Origin: Chitinophagaceae bacterium
Lineage (GTDB): Bacteria > Bacteroidota > Bacteroidia > Chitinophagales > Chitinophagaceae
Direction of reading: 5' to 3'
DNA: 10,986 bases
Assembly (NCBI GenBank): GCA_018061385.1
Contig: JAGOUF010000031.1
Span: forward strand, 1 to 10,986
Below are positions 1 through 6,558 of the stretch, piece by piece. Each line of letters opens with the position of its first letter. The first letter of the stretch is position 1. The notes beneath the pieces were generated by a model that saw only the letters and a list, made by a program, of their open reading frames with translations, did not search any database and was not told where the DNA came from. The position numbers were made by a program, and so were the translations under genes.

Positions 1-221
1 CTGAAGAAAAATCTGCAGGTGGAATTATTATTCCTGATACTGCAAAAGAAAAACCTCAACGTGGGGTTGTTGTTGCTGCAGGCAATGGTAAAAAAGATGA
101 GCCAGTAACTGTAAAAGTTGGCGATTCCGTTTTATATGGTAAATATGCTGGTACTGAAATTACTATTGAAGGGCAAGACCTTTTGATTATGAGAGAAAGC
201 GATATTTTGGCGATAGTTTAA
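1..221 (+). CDS. groES: Co-chaperonin GroES (Hsp10), 3' part only
   Basis: The left edge cuts this gene; 72 codons and a TAA stop remain, with the reading frame starting at base 3. The visible protein runs from [18 protein letters not shown] to [13 protein letters not shown]. It shows the GroES features: the mobile-loop end ([16 protein letters not shown]), the [10 protein letters not shown] stretch, the [17 protein letters not shown] core strands, and the final [10 protein letters not shown] strand. About 20 N-terminal residues are missing compared with the usual 92-100. GroES forms the heptameric lid of the GroEL cage in the cytoplasm. The groEL gene follows 61 bases downstream on the same strand, the normal groESL order. 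The promoter, and any heat-shock operator, would lie left of the window. Identity is secure. Confidence 0.97.
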   Translation, partial: EEKSAGGIIIPDTAKEKPQRGVVVAAGNGKKDEPVTVKVGDSVLYGKYAGTEITIEGQDLLIMRESDILAIV

Positions 222-240
222 AGCCCCAACCATAAACGGG

Positions 241-268
241 GAATTAAAAATTAAGAATTAAAAATTAA
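241..268. repeat. 14-base tandem repeat in the groES-groEL spacer
   Basis: The unit GAATTAAAAATTAA occurs twice without a mismatch (241-254 and 255-268), and a decayed AT-rich third copy leads up to the groEL start. Just before it, CCCC (224-227) and GGGG (238-241) could form a weak 4-base-pair stem. There is no Shine-Dalgarno sequence, so the A/T-rich unstructured leader probably helps groEL translation. Whether the repeat is a regulatory element or slipped-strand drift cannot be told from one copy. Confidence 0.7.
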
Positions 269-282
269 AAAATTATTTAGAA

Positions 283-1923
283 ATGGCAAAACAAATTTTC
301 TTCGACATCGAAGCAAGAAATAAAATGAAAAAAGGCGTTGATACTTTAGCCAACGCTGTAAAAGTAACTTTAGGACCAAAGGGTCGCAATGTAGTAATTG
401 AAAAAAAGTTTGGTGCACCTCAAGTAACTAAAGATGGTGTTACTGTAGCTAAAGAAATTGAATTGGAAGACCCAATTGAAAATATGGGTGCTCAAATGGT
501 GAAAGAAGTTGCTTCTAAAACTGCTGATATTGCAGGTGATGGTACAACTACTGCAACTGTTTTGGCTCAAGCAATTATTGCTGAAGGTTTGAAAATGGTT
601 GCTGCTGGTGCAAATCCAATGGATTTGAAACGTGGAATTGATAAAGCAGTTTCTATTGTAGTTGAGAACTTAAAATCTCAATCTCAAACTGTTGGTAACG
701 ATGCCAAGAAAATTCAACAAGTAGCAACAATTTCTGCTAACAACGACGAAACCATTGGCAAATTAATTGCTGAGGCTTTTATTAAAGTTGGTAAAGAAGG
801 TGTTATTACTGTAGAAGAAGCTAAAGGAACAGATACAACTGTTGATATAGTTGAAGGTATGCAATTTGATAGAGGTTATATTTCTCCATACTTTGTTACC
901 AACAGCGAAAAAATGCAAGCTGAATTACAGAACCCTTACATATTAATTTATGATAAGAAAATTTCTGCAATGAAAGATATTTTAAGCATCTTAGAAAAAG
1001 TTGCTCAAAGTGGTCGTCCATTGGTAATTATTGCTGAAGATTTAGAAGGAGAAGCATTGGCTACATTGGTTGTAAACAAATTACGTGGTACAATTAAAGT
1101 TGCTGCTGTTAAAGCTCCAGGTTTTGGCGATAGAAGAAAAGAAATGTTGACTGACATTGCAATTTTAACAGCTGGTACAGTTGTTAGCGAAGAGTTGGGT
1201 CATAAATTAGAAACTGCAGATTTAACTTTCTTGGGTCAAGCTTCATCTGTAACAATTGATAAAGACAATACTACAATTGTTGGTGGTAAAGGTGCTAAAA
1301 AAGATATTACTGCAAGAGTAAATCAAATTAAAGCCCAAGTTGAAAACACAACTAGCGATTACGATAAAGAAAAATTACAAGAACGTTTGGCTAAGTTAGC
1401 TGGTGGCGTTGCTGTATTATATGTTGGTGCTGCTACTGAAGTAGAAATGAAAGAAAAGAAAGACAGAGTAGATGATGCTTTACATGCAACACGTGCTGCT
1501 GTTGAAGAAGGAATTGTACCAGGTGGTGGTGTTGCTTATATTAGAGCAATTGAAGCTTTAGAACCAAAAGTAAAAGGCCAAATTGCTGATGAGCAAACTG
1601 GTATGGCTATTGTTCGTAGAGCTTTAGAATCACCTATTAGAACATTAACTGAAAATGCTGGTATTGATGGTAGCATTGTAGTTCAAAAAGTACGTGAAGG
1701 TTCTAAAGACTTTGGATATAATGCAAGAACAGAAAATTATGAAACATCTATGTTTAAAGCAGGAATTATTGATCCAACTAAAGTAAGCCGTGTAGCTTTA
1801 GAAAATGCAGCTTCAATTGCAGGTATGTTGTTAACAACAGAATGTGTAATTGCTGACAAGCCTAAAGAAGAAGCAGCTCACAGTCATGGTGCTCCTGATA
1901 TGGGCGGCATGGGTGGATACTAA
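283..1923 (+). CDS. groEL: Chaperonin GroEL (Hsp60)
   Basis: Complete 546-residue chaperonin, close to the 548 residues of E. coli GroEL. It forms the double seven-membered ring that encloses unfolded proteins and folds them with ATP and GroES. Visible hallmarks are the ATP-binding segments TLGPKGRNV (residues 29-37), [10 protein letters not shown] (51-60) and GDGTTTATV (85-93). The apical domain holds [21 protein letters not shown] and [13 protein letters not shown]. The equatorial stretch [23 protein letters not shown] includes the Asp next to the hydrolysis site. The protein ends in a short glycine/methionine tail (DMGGMGGY), normal for the family. The ATG start is fixed by the conserved MAKQIFFD opening. 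There is no Shine-Dalgarno sequence upstream, as usual in Bacteroidota. It is co-transcribed with groES and ended by the hairpin just downstream. Nothing about the gene is unusual. Confidence 0.99.
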   Translation: MAKQIFFDIEARNKMKKGVDTLANAVKVTLGPKGRNVVIEKKFGAPQVTKDGVTVAKEIELEDPIENMGAQMVKEVASKTADIAGDGTTTATVLAQAIIAEGLKMVAAGANPMDLKRGIDKAVSIVVENLKSQSQTVGNDAKKIQQVATISANNDETIGKLIAEAFIKVGKEGVITVEEAKGTDTTVDIVEGMQFDRGYISPYFVTNSEKMQAELQNPYILIYDKKISAMKDILSILEKVAQSGRPLVIIAEDLEGEALATLVVNKLRGTIKVAAVKAPGFGDRRKEMLTDIAILTAGTVVSEELGHKLETADLTFLGQASSVTIDKDNTTIVGGKGAKKDITARVNQIKAQVENTTSDYDKEKLQERLAKLAGGVAVLYVGAATEVEMKEKKDRVDDALHATRAAVEEGIVPGGGVAYIRAIEALEPKVKGQIADEQTGMAIVRRALESPIRTLTENAGIDGSIVVQKVREGSKDFGYNARTENYETSMFKAGIIDPTKVSRVALENAASIAGMLLTTECVIADKPKEEAAHSHGAPDMGGMGGY

Positions 1924-1957
1924 GCCCTTAATCCTTAAATGGAGTAAGAAATAAAAT

Positions 1958-1996
1958 AAAAAATCCCGTTTCAATATTTTTGGAACGGGATTTTTT
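1958..1996 (+). terminator. Intrinsic terminator after groEL
   Basis: An 11-base-pair GC-containing stem, TCCCGTTTCAA (1964-1974) pairing with TTGGAACGGGA (1980-1990) with one G-U pair, closes a loop of about 5 bases. It is followed by six T. Six A before the stem extend the pairing and could make it work on the other strand too. It lies 35 bases after the groEL stop and separates the chaperonin operon from the sigma-factor operon. Confidence 0.93.
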
Positions 1997-2067
1997 ATTT
2001 GAGAAATATTTTTAATTCCTGCAATGAAATGAATACATTAATAGTCATATTGTTGTAGCAGTATAAA

Positions 2068-2634
2068 ATGAATAGTACAACTAAGCTTATTAAAGATTGT
2101 TTAAAAAACAAGAAAGAAGCACAACATGAGTTGTACCAATTGTATGCACCTATAATGTTGGGAGTTTGTTATAGATACACCAAAAGTTTAGAAGATGCTG
2201 AAGATGTATTGCAAGAAGGTTTTATTAAAGTGTTTACCAATATGCACCAATACAAACAGGAAGGTGAATTCGGAGCTTGGATAAGAAGAATTATGGTAAA
2301 CTGTGCCATTACTTATTTAAAAAAACACAATAGATATAAAAAGGATTTACAACTAACCGAAGTTGGATTACACCCAATAAGCAATGACAATCCTGCCATT
2401 AATTTAAATACTAAAGATTTAGTAAATATCATTCGTTCCTTGCCATTGGCATATCAAACCATATTTAACTTAATGGCTGTAGAAGGTTACAATGCTACTG
2501 AAGTTTCAGAAATATTGAACTTAAATATTAATACTGTTCGTAGCCAATATAGTAGATCAAGAGCAATGTTAATTAAGGCAATAGATAGCAATGAACTGCA
2601 AATAAATAATAACAATTATGCAAGAACCATTTGA
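2068..2634 (+). CDS. ECF-type RNA polymerase sigma-70 factor
   Basis: Protein of 188 residues, the normal size for an extracytoplasmic-function sigma factor. Region 2 spans about residues 20-89. It includes DAEDVLQEGFIKVF (43-56), the core-polymerase-binding helix, and GEFGAWIRRIMVNCAITYLKK (66-86), the -10-binding part. Region 4 spans about 117-172, with the helix-turn-helix NATEVSEILNLNINTVRSQYSRSR (two overlapping pieces, 142-165) that reads the -35 element. It should direct RNA polymerase to a small set of promoters, released by a signal at the envelope. The ATG at 2068 is the first plausible start, without a Shine-Dalgarno sequence. Its last 17 bases overlap the next gene, whose product has the shape of a cognate membrane regulator. 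Family is certain; target genes are unknown. Confidence 0.95.
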   Translation: MNSTTKLIKDCLKNKKEAQHELYQLYAPIMLGVCYRYTKSLEDAEDVLQEGFIKVFTNMHQYKQEGEFGAWIRRIMVNCAITYLKKHNRYKKDLQLTEVGLHPISNDNPAINLNTKDLVNIIRSLPLAYQTIFNLMAVEGYNATEVSEILNLNINTVRSQYSRSRAMLIKAIDSNELQINNNNYARTI

Positions 2635-3973
2635 AAAAAATATTGAGCAACAACTGAAGTCGTTTACGCTTCAACCAAACGAAACTGTTTGGCAAGAAGT
2701 TGAGCAGGCTTTGCATTCAAAAAAGAAGAGGTTTTTGCCTTTTTGGTTTTTTGGGATAATTGGATTGTTTATGTTAGGCATTGCAACAAAACTATTTTAT
2801 ACTGCAAATACAACTGCTAGCAAAAAAGAACAAATTGCAGAAAAAAAAATTGCCAATAATGAACAAAAAAATACTGTAGAAAATTTAACTGAAAGTTTTC
2901 TAAAGCAGCAACAAAATTTAAATGAAACAAAGAAATTTGATGTAAATAATAAAAAAGCTTCAAGCAATATTTTAGTAAATTCAATTCAAACAAAATCTGT
3001 AGATACAAACAAAAAATTAAGCACAAATAGTTCTACACAGTTTATAACAAAACAAGTTCATGTAAATAGTGATAATAATTATTTAACCAATGTAATTGAA
3101 GATAAGACTGATGCTAAAAACAAATCATCCTCCTACGCTATTCATGATGTAACATCTAAATTTGAGCAACAAGCTTTGATTAATGTTCATTTACAACTCA
3201 ATGATCTGAATCAATTAAAAACAATTGACCAATTAACACTTACAGACAATCATTTTCCACTTGAAAAAGATTTTCCTAAAAAGCAATCCAGCAAAAAAGA
3301 ATGGTTTGTACAAATTAATGGAGGAGTATTTCAACCTCAACAAAATTTATTTAGTAAAAGTGCTGCTGCCGATTTTGCGTCAGGTTCCTCTTTAATTGTT
3401 GCTAACAATACCACATCTAAATCTATTGAAATGCCCAATGGCATTGCAATTGGTATTGGTACAGGGTTTAATAAAACCATAAATAAAAAATGGAATTATA
3501 GCATTGGCATTCAATACCAATATTATGGAAACAAACAACAACTAAGTGCTGATAGTGCTTTATCAACGCCAAACAATGGTATTCAAAATTACGTTAATTA
3601 TTATCCAAGCGGAACAACAAAAAATGTAAACAATCAAGCACATTTGTTAACTGTACCAATTAACTTCAATTTTTCGATTAACCCAAATGCAATTAATCAA
3701 TGGCAATTGCAAGCAGGCATAAGTGGTTCATTGGCTATTTACAACAACTGGTTAATTGCCAATGTTGCAACTGGGAAATATTATTACGATAGAAGCTTAA
3801 ACAATCTTTTTATAGGCAATATTCAAGCTGGTATTACTTTTAATCACAACAACCAATATGGCATTTCTTTAATAGCTCAAAGAAGTTTAACGCCAATTCA
3901 CAAACAATTTAACAACGTTTATTTTTCTCAACTATCGTTACAACTAACTAAATACTTATCCTCAAAAAAATAA
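2618..3973 (+). CDS. Probable anti-sigma-like inner-membrane protein with C-terminal beta-barrel domain
   Basis: Protein of 451 residues in three parts. Residues 1-38 are a short polar cytoplasmic segment with regularly spaced hydrophobic residues and the motif VWQEVEQAL, a layout common in Bacteroidota proteins encoded next to ECF sigma genes. Residues 39-61 form one hydrophobic helix (LPFWFFGIIGLFMLGIATKL) preceded by KKKR, giving N-in topology. Residues 66-225 are a long Asn/Lys/Gln/Ser-rich linker. Residues 228-447 contain alternating strands such as WFVQINGGVF, WNYSIGIQYQYYG, WQLQAGISGSLAIYNNW and YGISLIAQRSL, typical of an outer-membrane beta-barrel domain. The gene overlaps the sigma gene by 17 bases, implying coupled translation. 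I infer that it holds or releases the sigma factor in response to an envelope state. It lacks a recognisable zinc-type anti-sigma domain, so that role is not proven. Confidence 0.72.
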   Translation: MQEPFEKNIEQQLKSFTLQPNETVWQEVEQALHSKKKRFLPFWFFGIIGLFMLGIATKLFYTANTTASKKEQIAEKKIANNEQKNTVENLTESFLKQQQNLNETKKFDVNNKKASSNILVNSIQTKSVDTNKKLSTNSSTQFITKQVHVNSDNNYLTNVIEDKTDAKNKSSSYAIHDVTSKFEQQALINVHLQLNDLNQLKTIDQLTLTDNHFPLEKDFPKKQSSKKEWFVQINGGVFQPQQNLFSKSAAADFASGSSLIVANNTTSKSIEMPNGIAIGIGTGFNKTINKKWNYSIGIQYQYYGNKQQLSADSALSTPNNGIQNYVNYYPSGTTKNVNNQAHLLTVPINFNFSINPNAINQWQLQAGISGSLAIYNNWLIANVATGKYYYDRSLNNLFIGNIQAGITFNHNNQYGISLIAQRSLTPIHKQFNNVYFSQLSLQLTKYLSSKK

Positions 3974-3975
3974 TT

Positions 3976-5235
3976 ATGAAACAACACATTCAAACATTAA
4001 AAGCAATAGCTACAGTTGTGGTATTTGCATGTATTTTTCAAAGCTGTTTAAAAGATACAGTTACCGAAAAATATACTTTTTACAGACCAATTTATAAAAC
4101 AAAAGAGGCTGTAATGAACAATATTAAAAGTGGTGCTGCACAAGCCATCAAACAAACTGGTAAACTGTTTATAAAAGATAATTTTGTTTTTTTGAATGAT
4201 GTAAATCGTGGTGTACATATTTTAGATTATACAAATCCAACACAACCCATAAAAGTTGCTTTCATCGACATTCCAGGCAATGTGGATATGGCTGTAAGAG
4301 GAAATATTTTATATGTAGATTGTTTTACCTCTTTAATTGCTTTAGATATTAGCAATCCTTTAAATGTTCAGAAAACAACTATTTTAAATGGTGTTTTTCC
4401 TCATAGAGCTTATTATGGTTTTCAGCAAGACACGTCTTTAATTATTACTGAATGGCAACGTGTTGATACTGTTATTAAACGAAACTATAACAATGACAAT
4501 CAAATGCTTTTTGATGGAATCTCCATACAAACATTTAATGGAGGAAGCCTTACGTCATCTGCTTCAACATCCAATGGAGTTGGTGGTTCAATGGCAAGGT
4601 TTGGTTTATTGAACAATAGATTGTACACTGTTAGCAATTCAGATATAAAAGTTTTCAATACAACAATAGCAGCAACACCAACCTTTGTAAACACAGTAGC
4701 AACAGGCGTTTTCGATATTGAAACAATTTTTCCTTTCAGCAATAATTTATTTTTAGGTAGTAACACGGGCATGCACATTTTTAGCGTTGCTAACCCCAAC
4801 ACTCCTACAAAAACTGGAACATTTGTTCATGCAAGAGTTTGTGATCCTGTAATTGCCGACAACAATTTTGCTTATGTAACGTTGAGAAGTGGCAGCACTT
4901 GCCAAGGTTTTAACAACCAATTAGATGTTGTAGATATTAACAACATCAGCAATCCAACTTTATTAAAATCTTACCCTCTTAAAAATCCTCATGGCTTAAG
5001 TAAAGATGGAAATACTTTATTTATCTGCGATGGTAGCGATGGACTAAAAATATTTGATGCAGCCAATGCTTCAAACATAACTCTACTTAAAACAATCAGC
5101 AATTTAGATACCTATGATGTAATTGCTATGAATGGATACGCTTTGGTGGTTGCAAAAAATGGTTTGCATTGTATTGATTACAGAAATATGAATGACATAA
5201 AATTAATTAGCACCGTTAGCATAACTCAACAATAA
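3976..5235 (+). CDS. Lipoprotein with LVIVD-type beta-propeller repeats
   Basis: Protein of 419 residues. It starts with a lipoprotein-type signal: the hydrophobic stretch IATVVVFACIFQSC ends at Cys24, the likely lipidated residue. From about residue 60 onward, short repeated units alternate a strand pair with a D/N-P turn. Examples are LFIKDNFVFLNDVNRGVHIL and DYTNPTQPIKVAFIDI, then ILYVDCFTSLIALDISNP, DVVDINNISNPTLLKSYPL, and LFICDGSDGLKIFDA with NASNITLLKTI. This matches the LVIVD repeat family, which is predicted to fold as a beta-propeller; the ligand is unknown. The ATG is 2 bases after the preceding stop, and the stop overlaps the next start as TAATG, so it is the third gene of the sigma operon. 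It is probably attached to the outer membrane, facing either the periplasm or the surface. Confidence 0.85.
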   Translation: MKQHIQTLKAIATVVVFACIFQSCLKDTVTEKYTFYRPIYKTKEAVMNNIKSGAAQAIKQTGKLFIKDNFVFLNDVNRGVHILDYTNPTQPIKVAFIDIPGNVDMAVRGNILYVDCFTSLIALDISNPLNVQKTTILNGVFPHRAYYGFQQDTSLIITEWQRVDTVIKRNYNNDNQMLFDGISIQTFNGGSLTSSASTSNGVGGSMARFGLLNNRLYTVSNSDIKVFNTTIAATPTFVNTVATGVFDIETIFPFSNNLFLGSNTGMHIFSVANPNTPTKTGTFVHARVCDPVIADNNFAYVTLRSGSTCQGFNNQLDVVDINNISNPTLLKSYPLKNPHGLSKDGNTLFICDGSDGLKIFDAANASNITLLKTISNLDTYDVIAMNGYALVVAKNGLHCIDYRNMNDIKLISTVSITQQ

Positions 5236-5819
5236 TGAAAACGTATTTTGTATTTATAGTGTGCTTATTCTTTGTGTTCACAAAGCAACTATTGGCACAA
5301 CAAAAAAGCAATTATCAATGGGTTATTGTACCACAATTTAATATATTGAATGGTCAACAAATAACATCAACATCAATTCACCTAAATACAGGTATTGCCA
5401 ATAATAAAAACCAATATACAATTGGTGTTGGAATAGATTATTATATCTACAGAACTGTACCTATAATTGCAGAATACAAGCATTTTATTGGCAACAAAAA
5501 AAACAAACCATTTGTCTACGCAGGTTTGGGTTATAACGTTGCTTGGTTATTTGATAGCCAGAAAAAACAAACTTGGAATTGGGGTTCACCCAGCACATTT
5601 GCAGATTATAGCAATGGTTTTACTTATCAATTTGGCATTGGTTATGCCGTGCTTATAAAAAATAAAAAAGGCGTTTTATTCAACTTAGGTTTTAGTAATA
5701 AATCGCTTACAGAAAATACAAGCTCTTGGGTTTTTAATGGTACAAACTCTGTATTGATGCCATCGTCTAAAAAATTTGATTTAAATAGATTGGCTATTGG
5801 CATAGCTTATATTTTATAA
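5235..5819 (+). CDS. Small secreted outer-membrane beta-barrel protein, function unknown
   Basis: Protein of 194 residues with a signal peptide: a hydrophobic run (YFVFIVCLFFVFTKQLLA) with likely cleavage after Ala21, before QQKSNYQ. The mature part consists of alternating hydrophobic/polar strands, including NQYTIGVGIDYYIYRTVPIIA, KPFVYAGLGYNVAWLF, GFTYQFGIGYAVLIK and GVLFNLGFSNKSL. It ends in LNRLAIGIAYIL, which resembles a closing strand of an outer-membrane barrel. About 170 mature residues would suit an eight-stranded barrel. The strand pattern resembles the barrel domain of the second gene of the operon, so the two may be related or interact. The start codon shares its A with the stop codon of the LVIVD gene. 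No substrate or enzymatic motif is visible. This is the last gene of the operon and is followed by a strong terminator. Confidence 0.75.
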   Translation: MKTYFVFIVCLFFVFTKQLLAQQKSNYQWVIVPQFNILNGQQITSTSIHLNTGIANNKNQYTIGVGIDYYIYRTVPIIAEYKHFIGNKKNKPFVYAGLGYNVAWLFDSQKKQTWNWGSPSTFADYSNGFTYQFGIGYAVLIKNKKGVLFNLGFSNKSLTENTSSWVFNGTNSVLMPSSKKFDLNRLAIGIAYIL

Positions 5820-5879
5820 CTGCCAATTGTAAAATTATATGCTGAAAAAATGTTTGTTTAGTTAGTTGGAATAGAACAA

Positions 5880-5909
5880 AAAAACCACTTACAATTGTAA
5901 GTGGTTTTT
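5880..5909. terminator. Bidirectional terminator, perfect 30-base palindrome
   Basis: Bases 5880-5909 are exactly their own reverse complement, centred between 5894 and 5895. The arms are AAAAACCACTTAC and GTAAGTGGTTTTT around AATT. The T runs at both ends let it stop transcription of the plus-strand sigma operon (ending at 5819) and of the convergent minus-strand DUF3276 gene (ending at 5932). Confidence 0.93.
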
Positions 5910-5931
5910 GCTTTATACTATAATTGTAGAA

Positions 5932-6402
5932 CTACCATTTATCTACTTCTTCAGAAGAAAGATTATTGGTATCTGAGTTATTTACCTCTGTTTCTGCTGG
6001 TGCTGGTGCAGCAACTTCTATTGCTGGTTCTGCAACTTCTGCAACTGGTACAGCAACCTCTGTAGCCAATTCTGAAACATATTCACCACCTTCACCTTCT
6101 GGATATTCATGGTTAAAAGCATCAAAATCAAAATCTGGCATTAAGTCTGTTTTTACATAATCCATTGTTTCGCCCAATGCTTTAATAAACTTGTTAAAAT
6201 CTTCTTTGTATAAAAAGATTTTATGTCTATCGTAACCATTGTCATCAAAACGTTTTCTGCTTTCTGTAATGGTTAAGAAATAATCATTTCCACGAGTTGC
6301 TCTTACATCAAAAAAGTAAGTTCTTCTTTTTCCAGCTCTTATACGTTTGCTGTAAACACTTTCATTTTTTCTTTCGTTATTATCGTTGTTTTCGTACGCC
6401 AC
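5932..6402 (-). CDS. PUR-family nucleic-acid-binding protein (DUF3276)
   Basis: Protein of 156 residues. Residues 16-85 (from VYSKRIRAGKRRTYFFDVRA through DYFLTITESRKRF to HKIFLYKEDFNKFIKAL) match the DUF3276/PUR-alpha-like family of Bacteroidota and relatives. This small beta-sheet domain binds single-stranded DNA or RNA. The basic patch RIRAGKRR fits nucleic-acid binding. The tail from about residue 88 is acidic and low in complexity, with three EVAxPxx repeats, and ends in SSEEVDKW. The start codon is GTG: no in-frame ATG exists before residue 80, and the conserved MAYENND-like opening begins there. A close match to the phylum's promoter lies about 30 bases upstream, leaving a leader of about 20 bases. 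It is probably a single-gene unit. Confidence 0.9.
   Translation of the reverse strand: MAYENNDNNERKNESVYSKRIRAGKRRTYFFDVRATRGNDYFLTITESRKRFDDNGYDRHKIFLYKEDFNKFIKALGETMDYVKTDLMPDFDFDAFNHEYPEGEGGEYVSELATEVAVPVAEVAEPAIEVAAPAPAETEVNNSDTNNLSSEEVDKW
5998..6060 (-). repeat. Three 21-base tandem repeats coding for EVAxPxx
   Basis: Three imperfect 21-base units (5998-6018, 6019-6039, 6040-6060) encode EVAVPVA, EVAEPAI and EVAAPAP, residues 115-135 of the DUF3276 protein. The length is a multiple of three, so gain or loss of a unit keeps the frame. It lies in the disordered-looking tail, outside the nucleic-acid-binding core. Confidence 0.85.
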
Positions 6403-6430
6403 TGCAATTAAATTTTTGGTTTAAAGTGTA

Positions 6431-6461
6431 GCAAATATAGGATTGTTATACAATTACCAAA
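6431..6461 (-). promoter_or_regulatory. Bacteroidota-type promoter for the DUF3276 gene
   Basis: On the minus strand TTTG (6461-6458), an 18-base spacer, then TATATTTG (6439-6432) match the phylum's sigma-A promoter pattern of TTTG at -33 and TAnnTTTG at -7 with 17-23 bases between. Transcription would start near 6425, about 20 bases before the GTG start. Confidence 0.78.
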
Positions 6462-6514
6462 ATTTTGTAAAAGATTGTTTTTATATTACTCAAAAGATAA
6501 AAATCAGCATTCCT

Positions 6515-6558
6515 CCCTGTGTTCTTTATCCCTTTGTGCTTAACCCTTTGTCTGTTAT
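6515..6558. repeat. Three degenerate 14-15 base repeats downstream of tex
   Basis: On the plus strand three units follow each other: CCCTGTGTTCTTTAT (6515-6529), CCCTTTGTGCTTAA (6530-6543) and CCCTTTGTCTGTTAT (6544-6558). On the minus strand they read as CACAAAGGG-like units beginning at the tex stop codon. They resemble the CACA(A/G)AG-type intergenic repeats I recall from several bacterial phyla; that link is from memory. No hairpin terminator for tex was seen in 6403-6554. Confidence 0.6.

Noticed and set aside
224..241. CCCC...GGGG hairpin as a terminator or attenuator after groES
   Set aside because: The stem has only four pairs with a 10-base loop and no T run.
2025..2067. Promoter for the sigma operon (TATTGTTG at 2048-2055 as a -7 box)
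   Set aside because: One mismatch in the TTTG part and no TTTG at 17-23 bases upstream; too weak to list as a feature.
5966..6160. Plus-strand open frame rich in Ser/Ala/Thr
   Set aside because: It is the antisense image of the EVAxPxx repeat region of the DUF3276 gene; its low complexity explains the lack of stops.
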